DNA from: Archangium violaceum
GTDB lineage: Bacteria; Myxococcota; Myxococcia; Myxococcales; Myxococcaceae
DNA length: 64,000 nt
NCBI RefSeq assembly: GCF_016887565.1
Contig: NZ_CP069396.1
Coordinates: forward strand, 4,243,001-4,307,000
Direction: 5' to 3'
Positions 22,573 to 31,165 of this stretch are shown here, piece after piece (the first letter of the stretch is position 1; every line of letters starts with the position of its first letter). A program made the translations under genes and the position numbers. The notes beneath the pieces are model-generated. The model was not told where the DNA came from and searched no databases. It worked only from the letters and a program-made list of their open reading frames with translations.

Positions 22573-23529
22573 ATGAGCGAACCGACTTCCGCGGCCAACA
22601 TCCCCAGCGCACCCACGCCGGTCCTGTCGGTCAGCCCAGTCGTGCTGCCAGCTCCCGGCCGCGCCGTTGATCTCCAGGTGCGAGTCTCCGCGCCCCTGAC
22701 CGGAAGCGAACTGCCCATCATCTTGCTCTCGCACGGCCACGGCCGCTCCAACCACCTCTCCTCATTGAACGGCTACGCCCCACTCGCCAACTACTATGCG
22801 GCACACGGCTTCGTCGTGATCCAGCCCACCCATCTCGACTCAAAGACGCTCACCCTCGACTCCAAGGACCCCGATGCGCCTCTGTACTGGCGAGCGCGGG
22901 CCGAGGACATGAAGCGCATCCTCGACCAACTCGACGCGATCGAGCGCGCCGTCGCCGCGCTCGCCGGGCGCTTGGACCGAAGCAAGGTGGCCGTCGTCGG
23001 GCACTCGATGGGCGGGCACACCGCGAGCCTGCTGCTTGGCGCGCGGCACAAGGCTCCCCACGACGGAACGGAAGTGAACCTCTCCGAGCCCCGGATCAAG
23101 GCGGGCGTGCTGCTCGCCGCGCCCGGCAGAGGCGACGCCCTCAGCAAGTTCGCAGCCGAGAACTACTCCTTCTTCTCGACCATCGACTACTCCAGGATGA
23201 CGACGCCCGCGCTCGTGGTCGCCGGCGACAAGGACGACTCTCCCCACCTGACGGTCGCAGGCGCCGACTGGCACGCCGAGCCATACTTCCTCTCCCCAAG
23301 CCCCAAGTCCCTGCTCACCCTGTTCGACGCAGGGCACGGGCTGGGCGGAGTCTCGGGATATGACGTCGCCGAGACCACGGACGAGAACCCCGAGCGAGTG
23401 GCTGCCGTTCAGCTTCTCACCTGGGCCTACCTCCGCACCGGGCTCTACCCCGGAGACTCCGCCTGGCAGGAAGCGCAAAACGCGCTGACTGGCGTAGCCA
23501 GGCCGCTCGGACGGGTCGAGTCCAAATAA
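22573..23529 (+). CDS. Alpha/beta hydrolase (chlorophyllase/platelet-activating-factor-hydrolase-like)
   Basis: 318 residues, no signal peptide. IILLSHGHGRSNHLSS is the oxyanion-loop region, VVGHSMGGHT holds the nucleophile Ser145, an Asp in AGDKDDSP (about 219-222) and His255 in FDAGHGLGG complete the triad. The arrangement, with a long insert before the nucleophile and PILLSHGHG near residue 50, is that of chlorophyllase/PAF-acetylhydrolase-like esterases. It is divergent from an AraC regulator that probably controls it in response to an ester substrate. Substrate unknown. Confidence 0.85.
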   Translation: MSEPTSAANIPSAPTPVLSVSPVVLPAPGRAVDLQVRVSAPLTGSELPIILLSHGHGRSNHLSSLNGYAPLANYYAAHGFVVIQPTHLDSKTLTLDSKDPDAPLYWRARAEDMKRILDQLDAIERAVAALAGRLDRSKVAVVGHSMGGHTASLLLGARHKAPHDGTEVNLSEPRIKAGVLLAAPGRGDALSKFAAENYSFFSTIDYSRMTTPALVVAGDKDDSPHLTVAGADWHAEPYFLSPSPKSLLTLFDAGHGLGGVSGYDVAETTDENPERVAAVQLLTWAYLRTGLYPGDSAWQEAQNALTGVARPLGRVESK

Positions 23530-23540
23530 GCGAAGATGGC

Positions 23541-23622
23541 GAGCCGCGCTTCCTCGTTGGCGGTAGGAGCGGCTCAGCGCGGCGGGCAACCTCCATGGGA
23601 AGCGATGGAAATCGAAGCCGTC
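23541..23622 (-). repeat. ssrA/tRNA-like attachment scar, copy 3 (degenerate)
   Basis: Hairpin GAGCCGC (23541-23547) / GCGGCTC (23569-23575), then GCGCGGCGGGCAACCTCCAT and GGGAAGCGATGGAAATCGAA followed by GCCG. The order and spacing match copy 2 but the T-arm half carries several mismatches. It abuts the end of a truncated cytochrome-like gene. Confidence 0.5.
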
Positions 23623-23954
23623 TACTCAGGCGCGCCCCGCTCGATCCACGTGTAGATCAGATCGATCTCCTCGTCGGGAATGGGCGGGAAGCCGAGGGGC
23701 ATGCCCATCACCGCCGGGTCGTAGTTCCCGTTCAGCTCGGTATGGCGGGCGAGCAGGCTGGCCACCAGCCGGGGCGTGCCATCCGCGAGCCGATCCGGGA
23801 GCCCGCGGAACTGCCCGTCCCGCTTGATGCCTCGGAGGATGCCCGCCCGCGTGGCGAGATCGAGCGAGACGCCGTCGTAGCCGAACCCGCCGCTGTTGCC
23901 CGGCCCCTGGTCACCCTCCCGGTTCATGTTGGAGTGGCAGTGGCACTCAACGGT
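23622..23954 (-). pseudogene. 3' fragment of a c-type cytochrome-like domain protein
   Basis: The frame reads CHSNMNREGDQGPGN, GGFGYDGVSLDLATRAGIL, LASLLARHTELNGN and DEEIDLIYTWIERGAPE before TAG 23622-23624. The C-terminal I-D-L-I-x-x-W-I-x-x-G-A-P-E signature is that of planctomycete-type cytochrome c domains (PF07635), which end just so after a C-x2-C-H haem site. Here only a CHCHS remains at the junction near 23940, so the haem motif and everything before are missing. No start is available. Inactive remnant cut by recombination, with the attachment scar at its other end. Confidence 0.55.
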
Positions 23955-23992
23955 CGATAGTGGCCCGCCCTTCCTCGTCACCTTCCTCGGAG

Positions 23993-25240
23993 CTACGGCT
24001 GCGATGGCTCGCTCACGGCCGCGGCGATGATGCGTACCGCGATGCGGGGCTGCTCCTGCCCCATGCGGAGCGTGTTCACCGAGAAGACGAGCCGCCGCCG
24101 CAAGTCCCGGGTGGCGCCCATGCCGTTGTTGTAGCCGTGCCTGTCGCCGCTCTTCCCCCAGAAGGTGATGCCGTTGACGACGAAGCGGCCCAGCCCCGCG
24201 GCGAAGCTGGCGCGTTCGCCGCTCACGTCCGACACGTCGGGCACGGTGAACATCTCCTCGAGCTGCGCACGCGGCAGCAGCCGTCCCTGGAAGAGGGCCA
24301 CGAGGAAGCGGTCCAGGTCCGCGGTGGTAGAAATCATCTCCCCCGCAGCCCAGGGCACGGACTGGCTGGCCTCGGTGACGTCCACCAGGCACCGCTCGCG
24401 GTACGCGGTGGCGCCGTCCGGGCAGCCCTCCTCCGTGGGGGGCACGATTTCGTAACCACGGGCATGCGGCCCCGGAATCGTCACGTCGTTACCGGGCACG
24501 GAGGTGTCGCGCAGGTGCAGCGGACGGAGGATGCGCGCCCGCACCTCCTCGCCGTAGGGACGGCCCGTCACCTTCTCGATGAGCAGCCCGGCGACGATGT
24601 AGCCGATGTTGCCGTACTCCTGCTGCTGGCCCGGGTCGAAGCGGGGCCCCGCGGGGAGCGCCAACGCGACGAGCTCGCGGGGGCTGAAGCGGTGGTAGCG
24701 GTTCTCGAAGAACCACTCCGGGTCCTTCTGCGGCACCGGCACGCCGGGCAGGCCGTGGGTGTAGTTGAGCAACTGCCGCACGGTGATGGGCTTGAAGACA
24801 CCGTCCGGCAGCAGCCCCGGCAGGTAGTGCTGCACGGGCCGGTCCAGGTCCACCCGCCCCTCGGCGACGAGCTGCAACACCACGGTGGCGGTGAACACCT
24901 TCGTCATGCTGCCGATGCGGAAGCGCGCGTCCGTGGAGATCGGCGCTCCGGTGTGGATGTCCGCCACGCCGGACGTGCCGAGCCAATGCCCATCCGCTCC
25001 ACTCACGCGGACCAGGGCGCCCGTCACCTCGTCATTCGGCAGGTTCGCGATGGCCTGTCGCAGGGCCTCGCGATTCAGCGGGGGCAGGGGTGATTGGCCC
25101 GCCTCCAGTCCCGACTCGCCGGACTCCAGCTCACCGACTTCCGGCTCGCTCCCGGCCGGCGCCTCGGGTCCACAGGCGGGGGCCATGAAGCTCGCGAGCA
25201 ATGCCATACCCACCCACAATCCACGGTGCAGGATCGCCAT
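23993..25240 (-). CDS. Secreted serine hydrolase, beta-lactamase/D-Ala-D-Ala carboxypeptidase family
   Basis: 415 residues. Signal peptide at 1-22 (WVGMALLASFMAPAC), with Cys23 a weak lipidation candidate. Catalytic SMTK at 111-114, YGN at 209-211 (second motif) and SGDRHGYNNG in place of KTG near residue 385. It matches class C beta-lactamase/transpeptidase-like proteins (PF00144) in order and length. A start at 25240 has CAGGAGA 8 nt upstream. It is divergent from the next secreted protein with a 177-bp spacer. Likely a cell-wall peptidase or esterase; resistance function is not indicated. Confidence 0.88.
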   Translation of the reverse strand: MAILHRGLWVGMALLASFMAPACGPEAPAGSEPEVGELESGESGLEAGQSPLPPLNREALRQAIANLPNDEVTGALVRVSGADGHWLGTSGVADIHTGAPISTDARFRIGSMTKVFTATVVLQLVAEGRVDLDRPVQHYLPGLLPDGVFKPITVRQLLNYTHGLPGVPVPQKDPEWFFENRYHRFSPRELVALALPAGPRFDPGQQQEYGNIGYIVAGLLIEKVTGRPYGEEVRARILRPLHLRDTSVPGNDVTIPGPHARGYEIVPPTEEGCPDGATAYRERCLVDVTEASQSVPWAAGEMISTTADLDRFLVALFQGRLLPRAQLEEMFTVPDVSDVSGERASFAAGLGRFVVNGITFWGKSGDRHGYNNGMGATRDLRRRLVFSVNTLRMGQEQPRIAVRIIAAAVSEPSQP

Positions 25241-25417
25241 GTTCCATCTCCTGATGCTGGGAAGGCCGGCCGCGTGCCGGCTGTGGGAGATGGAACACCG
25301 GACCCTTCCGGCGCTGTCACCGAGTGAAAGAAATAAATCCCGCGCGGGAAGATGTGGCGCCGGGTTCGTTGAAGGGTGGAGGCCACGGAAGATGGCCCTC
25401 CACCAAAGGAACCCGAC

Positions 25418-26335
25418 ATGAAGAAGACCCCGAACCGCGGAGGCCTGCTCCGCGTGCTCGGCGCGGGGGGCGCCCTGTCCCTCGGCTGGGCCCTGCTGTC
25501 CGCCTCTCCCGCCATGGCCGCGAGCCTCGAGGCCAAGATGTTCGCCATCACCCAGTGGACCACCGAGTGCGGCGGTAGCACCCGCGACTCCTGGGATGAC
25601 ATGGCGCGCGGCTGGTACGACGAGGTCACCAGCCAGGGCGTGTTCTACAAGGACGGCGCCTACGTCAACGGCTCCATGTCCCGCGGTCGCTTCTGCGACC
25701 CGGACGCGCCCACCTCCACCTCGTGCCAGGACGACTCGTTCCTGGATGACGCGGACGCGGCCATCATCGCCCTGCACGGCGCCGACAGCGGCAACCACTG
25801 GGCCGGCTCCCTGCGCGTGAAGGACTCCAGCGGCCAGTGCTCGCTGGATGCCGCCGAGGGCGCCAGCTCCGACGACCTGTTCGCCGGCGACGTGGACCTG
25901 GAGTTCCTCCACCTCTCGTCCTGCTACAGCATGGACGACGACAACATCAACTTCGCCTGGCGCATGTTCCAGGACGGGGACTCGGCGAGCAACGGTCAGC
26001 GCCTGCACCAGGTGGACGGCTTCCACGGCCTCATGTGGATCAGCTCCGGACGCGTGGATGATTACGAGGACTTCGCCGACGACGCGCACGACGTCTCCAT
26101 CCGCACCGCCTGGCTGGACAACATGTACGACGACGATGTGAACGGGAGCGGCGACGAGCAGTGCCCCGTGGCCCTCGCGGTGGGCACCACTCCCTCGGAC
26201 GCCCTCAGCCGCCTCCGGGGCGAGCGCTACACCAACATCTACTCGGATCCTGGCGCCATCCACGGCTGGGCCTACGGCTTCTTCGAGGGCTGCGACCCGG
26301 CCGGCGAGACGCCCTTCAACGACCCCAACGACTGA
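25418..26335 (+). CDS. Secreted protein with caspase-like His/Cys pattern
   Basis: 305 residues. A signal peptide ends at ASPAMA-A (about residue 33), with some resemblance to a twin-Arg type leader (NRGGLLRVLG). The mature part has a strand-loop AAIIALHGADSGNHW followed about 45 residues later by LEFLHLSSCYSMDDD, an H-G ... S-C arrangement like the catalytic dyad of caspase/gingipain-fold peptidases. VDGFHGLMWISS and HGWAYGFFEGCD follow. I think it belongs near the DUF6345 family, but this is from memory. Start 25418 (MKKTPNRGG) follows AAAGGAA. The next secreted protein gene starts 30 bp after it, so they are probably one operon and partners. Confidence 0.65.
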   Translation: MKKTPNRGGLLRVLGAGGALSLGWALLSASPAMAASLEAKMFAITQWTTECGGSTRDSWDDMARGWYDEVTSQGVFYKDGAYVNGSMSRGRFCDPDAPTSTSCQDDSFLDDADAAIIALHGADSGNHWAGSLRVKDSSGQCSLDAAEGASSDDLFAGDVDLEFLHLSSCYSMDDDNINFAWRMFQDGDSASNGQRLHQVDGFHGLMWISSGRVDDYEDFADDAHDVSIRTAWLDNMYDDDVNGSGDEQCPVALAVGTTPSDALSRLRGERYTNIYSDPGAIHGWAYGFFEGCDPAGETPFNDPND

Positions 26336-26365
26336 GCGCCCACCCGTACCTTCGGAGATACCACC

Positions 26366-27331
26366 ATGAAGAAGAACATGAACGTGATGATGGGCCTCGT
26401 CGCCGCCAGCCTGCTCGGCCCGGCCAGTGCCCTGGCCCAGACGTGCCCCAGCTTCGAGGAGCTCGCGAGGGCTTCCCTGCCCACCGAGGTGGGTGACTCG
26501 GCCATCATGGGGCGGCTGCTGTCCGCCTCGGCCACCGCGCAGCTCTCCTCCTCCTTCGATGCCACGCTGGCCTCGCGCAGCGTGGGCGACACGCTCGCGG
26601 CGGAGACCACCTGCACCTCCACCCGCTGCAACTACCGCAACACCACCGGCTCGGCCCTGAAGGTGGACCTGACGCGCGGCAAGGTGACGTACCTCAACCG
26701 CACGCGCAGCGAGCTGGAGCGCACCACCACCCTCTCCGAGGGCGCCGCGTACGAGGCCTCCGTCAGGGCCGCGCAGAGCTTCGGCGTGCCCGCGGGCGAG
26801 CTGGACACGCAGACGCCCGTCGTCCGCGCGATGCGCTCGTCCACGAAGGACCCCGTCACCGGCCGTGGCACCTCGACGCGCACCGAGATGCACGTGTGGA
26901 TGAAGCGCCGGGTGCAGGGCTTCCCCGTCTACGGTTCCAAGGTGCACACGGCCGTGGACCCCAACGGGCAGGTGGCCCGCCTGCACGTGCGCTGGTCCGA
27001 CTTCCGGCTGTCGCCGGGCCTGAGGGCCACGGACACCCTGCCCAGGGACAAGGTGTACGAGGAGCTGGTGATGCAGTTGCGCGCCAGCAACACCCCCTGC
27101 GCCCTGGGCCAGGTGAAGTCCTACATCGCCTATGTGCCGACGCGGCTCGTGGAGGGCGGCGCGGGCCTGGAGGAGGAGCGGACGTACCGCACCGTGAACG
27201 TGAGCCAGGACGAGTACGTTCCCGCGCTGGTGGTACGCGCCGCCCCCATCGAGCAGCCCGAGGACTCGGGCCGCCCCGTGGACGCGGGCCAGGAGCTCTT
27301 CATCCCGCTGCTGGGTGGCGGCGAGCGGTAG
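26366..27331 (+). CDS. Secreted protein, possible propeptide/FTP-like domain
   Basis: 321 residues with a signal peptide (MMGLVAASLLGPASALA, cleavage near residue 24). Two Cys pairs occur near residue 80-90 (TTCTSTRCNY). The middle segment WMKRRVQGFPVYGSKVHTAV followed by DPNGQVARLHVRW resembles the FTP/PepSY-type propeptide of thermolysin-like peptidases (vpGaQVyGsdv-type), which would act as an inhibitor or chaperone. It lies 30 bp after the caspase-like secreted protein, and could be its inhibitor. A strong hairpin terminator follows at 27360. No catalytic domain is visible. Confidence 0.6.
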   Translation: MKKNMNVMMGLVAASLLGPASALAQTCPSFEELARASLPTEVGDSAIMGRLLSASATAQLSSSFDATLASRSVGDTLAAETTCTSTRCNYRNTTGSALKVDLTRGKVTYLNRTRSELERTTTLSEGAAYEASVRAAQSFGVPAGELDTQTPVVRAMRSSTKDPVTGRGTSTRTEMHVWMKRRVQGFPVYGSKVHTAVDPNGQVARLHVRWSDFRLSPGLRATDTLPRDKVYEELVMQLRASNTPCALGQVKSYIAYVPTRLVEGGAGLEEERTYRTVNVSQDEYVPALVVRAAPIEQPEDSGRPVDAGQELFIPLLGGGER

Positions 27332-27359
27332 TCACGGGTCGCTGAACGGGGAGAGCAAG

Positions 27360-27390
27360 GGACCGGCCAGGGAGAGACCCTGGCCGGTCC
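27360..27390 (+). terminator. Rho-independent terminator after the secreted-protein pair
   Basis: GGACCGGCCAGGG (27360-27372) pairs perfectly with CCCTGGCCGGTCC (27378-27390), loop AGAGA, followed by TTCTCGTT. It lies 29 bp after the stop codon. Confidence 0.88.
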
Positions 27391-27637
27391 TTCTCGTTCG
27401 AGAACAACCTGGTCTACGACACGATGAACTACCCGCTGGGCGTACCGGTGCAGGCGGCCGGAGGGGACGGTGCCTTGTTCCAGAGGAGGAGGCAACCGGT
27501 CCCGTCGGCTCGGGTCGAGCGCGACTTGCCGGATGGGCTATTCCGGGACTGGCTACGCTGGACGGGCGGCCGGGGTGACTTGTATTGCAAGCCAGAACAT
27601 GCAGCGTTGAAGGCAGCACCCCAGGCGGGCCTGCCGC

Positions 27638-28474
27638 TCAAGCACGCGTGAGAGGCGAAGAGGCCAACCCCCCGGTGCGGCTCCCCAGCGCGGCGTCGAG
27701 GAACCGGCCGATGCGAGTGGCCATCTCCCCGGGGATCTCCAGCAGGGGGAAGTGGCTGCGCGCCGGGAGCTTTTGCGCCTGGAACCAGGGATGGGAAGAG
27801 GTGAACGAGCGCAAGGCCTCCTGCCAGGCACTGTCCTCCGGCTGAGCGTAGAGGAGGAGGGTGGGGACAGGGGGCGAGAGGGTGGTGAGCGCCCGCAGCG
27901 GGCTGCCATATCGCGCGTACATCTTCTCCCCCTCCCGGCCGGCGCGCTTCCACATGTCCTCGCCGAAGGAGCCCATGTCCTCGTGGACGAAGCGGAGGAC
28001 GTCCGGCGAGCTCACCCCCTGTAGCCATTGGGAGAAGAATCCATCGCGGCACTGCTTCCACCGAGGCGTTTGGAGAGCCTTCACGGCCTCGATGACGGGG
28101 GGAGGAGGGTCCATCATGAGCCAGTCCAGCAGCACGAGCGCGGGAACGCGGGGGCCGAGCCGGCGCCGCAGTTCGAGGGCCCACCAGCCGCCGTGGGACA
28201 CGGCCACGGGCACGACCTGACGCGCTCCGCTGGCGGTGATGACGGCGAGCAGGGCGTCCACCACGGTGGCACTGTCGAAGTCCTCGTCGGGCCCGGACTC
28301 GCCGTGGCCGGGCAGGTCCACGATGAGCGTCCGGTAGAGGGGCGCGCACCAGGGGGCGAGCTTGCGGAACACCTGACGGCTGGTGCACCAGCCGGGGATG
28401 AAGAGCAGCGCGGGCTCTCCCTGCCCCTCGTCATCGTAACGGATGCGAGCCCCACCCACGTACGTCTCGGCCAT
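27638..28474 (-). CDS. HOD/QDO-like alpha/beta-hydrolase-fold dioxygenase homologue
   Basis: 278 residues, cytoplasmic. It follows cofactor-free 1H-3-hydroxy-4-oxoquinaldine/quinoline 2,4-dioxygenases closely in my memory of that family: FIPGWCTSRQVF near residue 25, VSHGGWW (Ser93, His94) in place of the usual G-x-S-x-G, LVLLDWLMMDP (Asp117), FVHEDMGSFGEDMW, YARYGSPLRAL, SSHPWFQAQKL and RSHFPLLEIP with His241. His241 and Asp117 are where the catalytic dyad is expected. Family members open alkylquinolone rings, including the Pseudomonas signal PQS. ATG 28474 has GGAGAGAGG upstream. An ordinary esterase remains possible. Confidence 0.72.
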   Translation of the reverse strand: MAETYVGGARIRYDDEGQGEPALLFIPGWCTSRQVFRKLAPWCAPLYRTLIVDLPGHGESGPDEDFDSATVVDALLAVITASGARQVVPVAVSHGGWWALELRRRLGPRVPALVLLDWLMMDPPPPVIEAVKALQTPRWKQCRDGFFSQWLQGVSSPDVLRFVHEDMGSFGEDMWKRAGREGEKMYARYGSPLRALTTLSPPVPTLLLYAQPEDSAWQEALRSFTSSHPWFQAQKLPARSHFPLLEIPGEMATRIGRFLDAALGSRTGGLASSPLTRA

Positions 28475-28874
28475 GTGCCTCTCTCCAGCGGCCGGGTCCA
28501 GCTCTCGCCGCCAGAGAGTTGTCATGCTCCATGCGCGCCGGGAGAGGACAGGGGACGGGAGTGCGGTACGGATGTCCGTTGCCCGTCAGTCAAGTCCCTG
28601 TTCGACCACGCGAAGGCCCCAAACACGAACGAGCACGACACGCCCAATCGAGGCAAACACGGAAGTGACGTGGCAACAGTGAGGGACACCCATGCAAGTC
28701 GAGGACAGTGGCTCATGGGTGTCCCTCCCCAGGTGTGGGCAGCCCCAGGTGCACCACGGGCCGCATCTGTCCCACGTTGAGCACTGTCGGTGGCCAGTTG
28801 GTACTCGGCGGGGGCTGCTGTTGATGAAGTGCCAGGCGCTGGGTGAAGGGCACCGCCATCTCGGAGGAGAACCG
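28475..28874. other. 400-bp intergenic region with a long perfect inverted repeat
   Basis: No gene seen. It separates two divergent genes and holds a 14-bp perfect inverted repeat at 28681-28727 (listed separately). Both promoters should lie here. Confidence 0.5.
28681..28727. promoter_or_regulatory. Perfect 14-bp inverted repeat between divergent genes
   Basis: GAGGGACACCCATG (28681-28694) and CATGGGTGTCCCTC (28714-28727), 19-nt spacer. No T-run follows, so it is more likely an operator or a small mobile-element end than a terminator. It sits about 150 bp before the GST gene and 200 bp before the HOD-like gene. Confidence 0.5.
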
Positions 28875-29450
28875 ATGAAGCTCTACTTCAACCCCCAAAG
28901 CCGTGCGGTGGTCAGCAAGTGGATGCTCGATGAGTGTGGAGCGGAGTACGAGCTCGTGCCCATCGACTTCGCGAAGCGCGAGCACAAGACACCGGAGTTC
29001 CTGAAGATCAACCCCGCCGGCAAGCTGCCGGCGCTGGTGGATGGCGAGACGAAGGTGTTCGAGGGCGCGGCCATCTGTTTGTACCTCGCCGACAAGTACC
29101 CCCAGGCCAACCTCGCGCCGAAGATCGGCTCGCCGGAGCGGGGGCGCTATCTCTCCCTGATGGTGTATTCGACCTCGCAGCTCGAGCCCTCCATGGCCGA
29201 CAGGATGCTGAAGGTGGAGACGCTGCCCCAGCGTGGCTGGACGGACTTCGACACGGCGATGAATGTGGTTGAAGACGAGCTGGGCAAGGGACCTTATCTG
29301 TTTGGTGACTGGTTCACCGCGGCCGACGTGATGATCGGCGCGATGTGCATCTGGATGCGAAGGTGGGGGGCGCCGACCGGCCGGCCCACAATCGATGCCT
29401 ATGTTGAGCGGTTGCTGGCCCGTCCCCATGTCATGAAGCCGGGAGGGTGA
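28875..29450 (+). CDS. Glutathione S-transferase family protein
   Basis: 191 residues. The N-terminal thioredoxin-fold domain has LYFNPQSRAVVSKWMLDECG, KINPAGKLPALVDG with the cis-Pro, and VFEGAAICLYLADKYP (the E-S/A-x-x-I glutathione-binding turn, Ser replaced by Ala). The C-terminal helical domain ends with GDWFTAADVMIGAMC, the conserved N-capping box/hydrophobic staple. ATG 28875 follows GGAGGAG. Somewhat short at the C-terminus compared with the usual 200-220 but complete. Presumed conjugation or isomerase role in detoxification. Confidence 0.88.
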   Translation: MKLYFNPQSRAVVSKWMLDECGAEYELVPIDFAKREHKTPEFLKINPAGKLPALVDGETKVFEGAAICLYLADKYPQANLAPKIGSPERGRYLSLMVYSTSQLEPSMADRMLKVETLPQRGWTDFDTAMNVVEDELGKGPYLFGDWFTAADVMIGAMCIWMRRWGAPTGRPTIDAYVERLLARPHVMKPGG

Positions 29451-29518
29451 GCCGATTTTCTCCAACGAGCGTGGTGTTCGGCAGGCGTGTTTTGGGCCCG
29501 TCCGAGGCTCGTGGCGGC

Positions 29519-29833
29519 TCAGGAGCCCGCGGGACGCGCCGGCCGGACGCTGCTCGGGCCCATGGGCGCGATCTCGTGGCGCCCGATCGCCTTGGCGGGA
29601 TCGCGCTCGAGAATGCGGCGGACCTCGTCCATCGACTCCGCCTCGAAAACAGCCATCCCGAAGACGCCCGCGGGCTCGAGCACCGGGCCCGCCACGACCA
29701 GCGTGCCGGCCGCGAGCTGGCCCTGGAGGAACTCGCCATGCGCACGCATCGTGGCCTGCTCGTCGGCGGTCATGGACATCGCGAAGTTGGGACGATTCGC
29801 GATGAGGCGAATGAAGAAGAGGCTGGAGGGCAT
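29519..29833 (-). CDS. YciI family protein
   Basis: 104 residues of the YCII ferredoxin-like fold: FFIRLIANRPNFAMSMT at the start, MRAHGEFLQGQLAAGTLVVA with the conserved His, GPVLEPAGVFGMAVFEA and ILERDPAKAIGRHEIAP with the usual D-P and H. These are small dimeric proteins of loosely defined enzymatic role. Start 29833 (MPSSLFF) is the natural family start with CCCAGGAGCACC upstream. It converges with the GST gene. Confidence 0.85.
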   Translation of the reverse strand: MPSSLFFIRLIANRPNFAMSMTADEQATMRAHGEFLQGQLAAGTLVVAGPVLEPAGVFGMAVFEAESMDEVRRILERDPAKAIGRHEIAPMGPSSVRPARPAGS

Positions 29834-29994
29834 GGGTGCTCCTGGGTTGGGTGGCTCAGGTTGCCATGCGAAGGCGTCCCTTGACACCTTCCCTGGTGGC
29901 CAGGGTGTTTCCGGACCGGTCCCGGATGAGGAGTCGCCTCTCGGGTGTGGCAAGCTCGCGGGCCGTCGCTGACACCCACTGCCTGGAGATGGCC

Positions 29995-31062
29995 ATGGCT
30001 TCTGCCTTCGTCGTGTCGCTGGAGTCGGGGGGATGTTCTGCTCGCACGGGGCTCCTGCTCGCCGCGCTGATGTTCGTGCCGGGGTGCGGTGACAAGGAGC
30101 CGTCGCCGGGGAGCCCCGCGGGGAGCGGGATCATCTCGGATCCCGGGAGCACGGAGCTCTGCCGCAAGCCGCTCTTCCCACCGGACTCGCCGTGGAACAA
30201 GGACATCTCCACGGCGCCGGTCGACTCCCAGTCCAGCGCCGTCATCTCCTATCTGCAGGGCCGCGGCTGGGGAGCGGGGCGCATGCAGATCGACTTCTCC
30301 ATGGAGGTGCTCTGCACGGACGAGGCACCCATGCGCTCGTTCCAGAAGACCAGCGACTTCTACGAGCCCGACTGTGACGACACGGCCATGCCGGTCCCAA
30401 CGGGTGGGGCCCTGGAAGGGGAGAGTGGTTATGAGTGCACCGGGGATGGGGACTGCCACCTGATCGTCATCCACCGGCCTTCGCGGAAGCTCTACGAGCA
30501 GTGGCGGGCCCACCTCTCGGGGAGCACGTACCGGGGCGGGTGCCTGGCGGTATGGGAGCTCGATCGGCTCTACCCGGCCCAGGGACGCGGCGAGCAGTGC
30601 ACGAGCGCGGACGCCGCGGGCCTGCCCATCACCCCGCTGCTCTTCGACGCCGACGAGGTGGCCTCGGGCGAGCTCAAGCACGCCATCCGTTTCATCCTGC
30701 CGAACGATCGGATCCGGAACGCGACGTACGTGCGCCCGGCGACGCACGCCACGCGGGCCGCGAGCGGCGGCACGAACGCGCCTCCGTATGGCGTGCGTCT
30801 GCGCCTCAGGGCCAACTACCCGGTGGACTCCCTGCCCACGGCGGGCGCCAGGGTCGTGGCGCGAGCGCTCCAGAAGTACGGGATGCTCCTGGCCGACGGC
30901 GGCAACATCGCCCTGACGGCCCAGAGCGATCGGTTCACGAAGGCCAAATGGAACGGCCTGCTCGGCCCGCTGGATCTCCGGGCGATCCAGCCCTCGGACT
31001 TCGAGGTGGTGGAGGCCGGCCAGCGATTCACCTGGACGGGGGACTGTGTGAGGACCCCGTGA
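29995..31062 (+). CDS. Uncharacterised secreted lipoprotein
   Basis: 355 residues. A signal peptide ends in a lipobox-like FVPGC (Cys about 31). The mature protein opens with LFPPDSPWNKDISTAP and has GGCLAVWELDRLYPA, GLPITPLLFDADEVASGELK, HAIRFILPNDRIR and YVRPATHATRAAS, then LQKYGMLLADGGNIALTAQ. This order (L-P-x-x-P-L-L ... H-A-I-R-F-x-L-P ... P-A-T-H ... K-Y-G-M-x-x-A-D) defines a widespread secreted family without assigned function, seen also in soil Actinobacteria. ATG 29995 has CTGGAG 6 nt upstream. It precedes the lanthipeptide precursor by 103 bp on the same strand. Confidence 0.75.
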   Translation: MASAFVVSLESGGCSARTGLLLAALMFVPGCGDKEPSPGSPAGSGIISDPGSTELCRKPLFPPDSPWNKDISTAPVDSQSSAVISYLQGRGWGAGRMQIDFSMEVLCTDEAPMRSFQKTSDFYEPDCDDTAMPVPTGGALEGESGYECTGDGDCHLIVIHRPSRKLYEQWRAHLSGSTYRGGCLAVWELDRLYPAQGRGEQCTSADAAGLPITPLLFDADEVASGELKHAIRFILPNDRIRNATYVRPATHATRAASGGTNAPPYGVRLRLRANYPVDSLPTAGARVVARALQKYGMLLADGGNIALTAQSDRFTKAKWNGLLGPLDLRAIQPSDFEVVEAGQRFTWTGDCVRTP

Positions 31063-31165
31063 GCGACGGTGGAATCGCGCTCCTCCGTCACAAACGGCGA
31101 GAGGGGACTCCTTCCGCCTGAAAGTGTCCTCCCCCTCCCGGGGAGGACCCGTCAGGAGGAACAAC

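Noticed and set aside
23993-25240. Beta-lactamase-family genes (here and at the left edge) as antibiotic-resistance genes
   Set aside because: Both lack a KTG box (H-G instead) and belong to the broad serine hydrolase family, where most members are esterases or peptidases.
27391-27637. Plus-strand frame with FENNLVYDTMNYPLGV resembling a beta-helix protein turn
   Set aside because: Only about 20 residues look protein-like, directly after a terminator; too short to assign even as a remnant.
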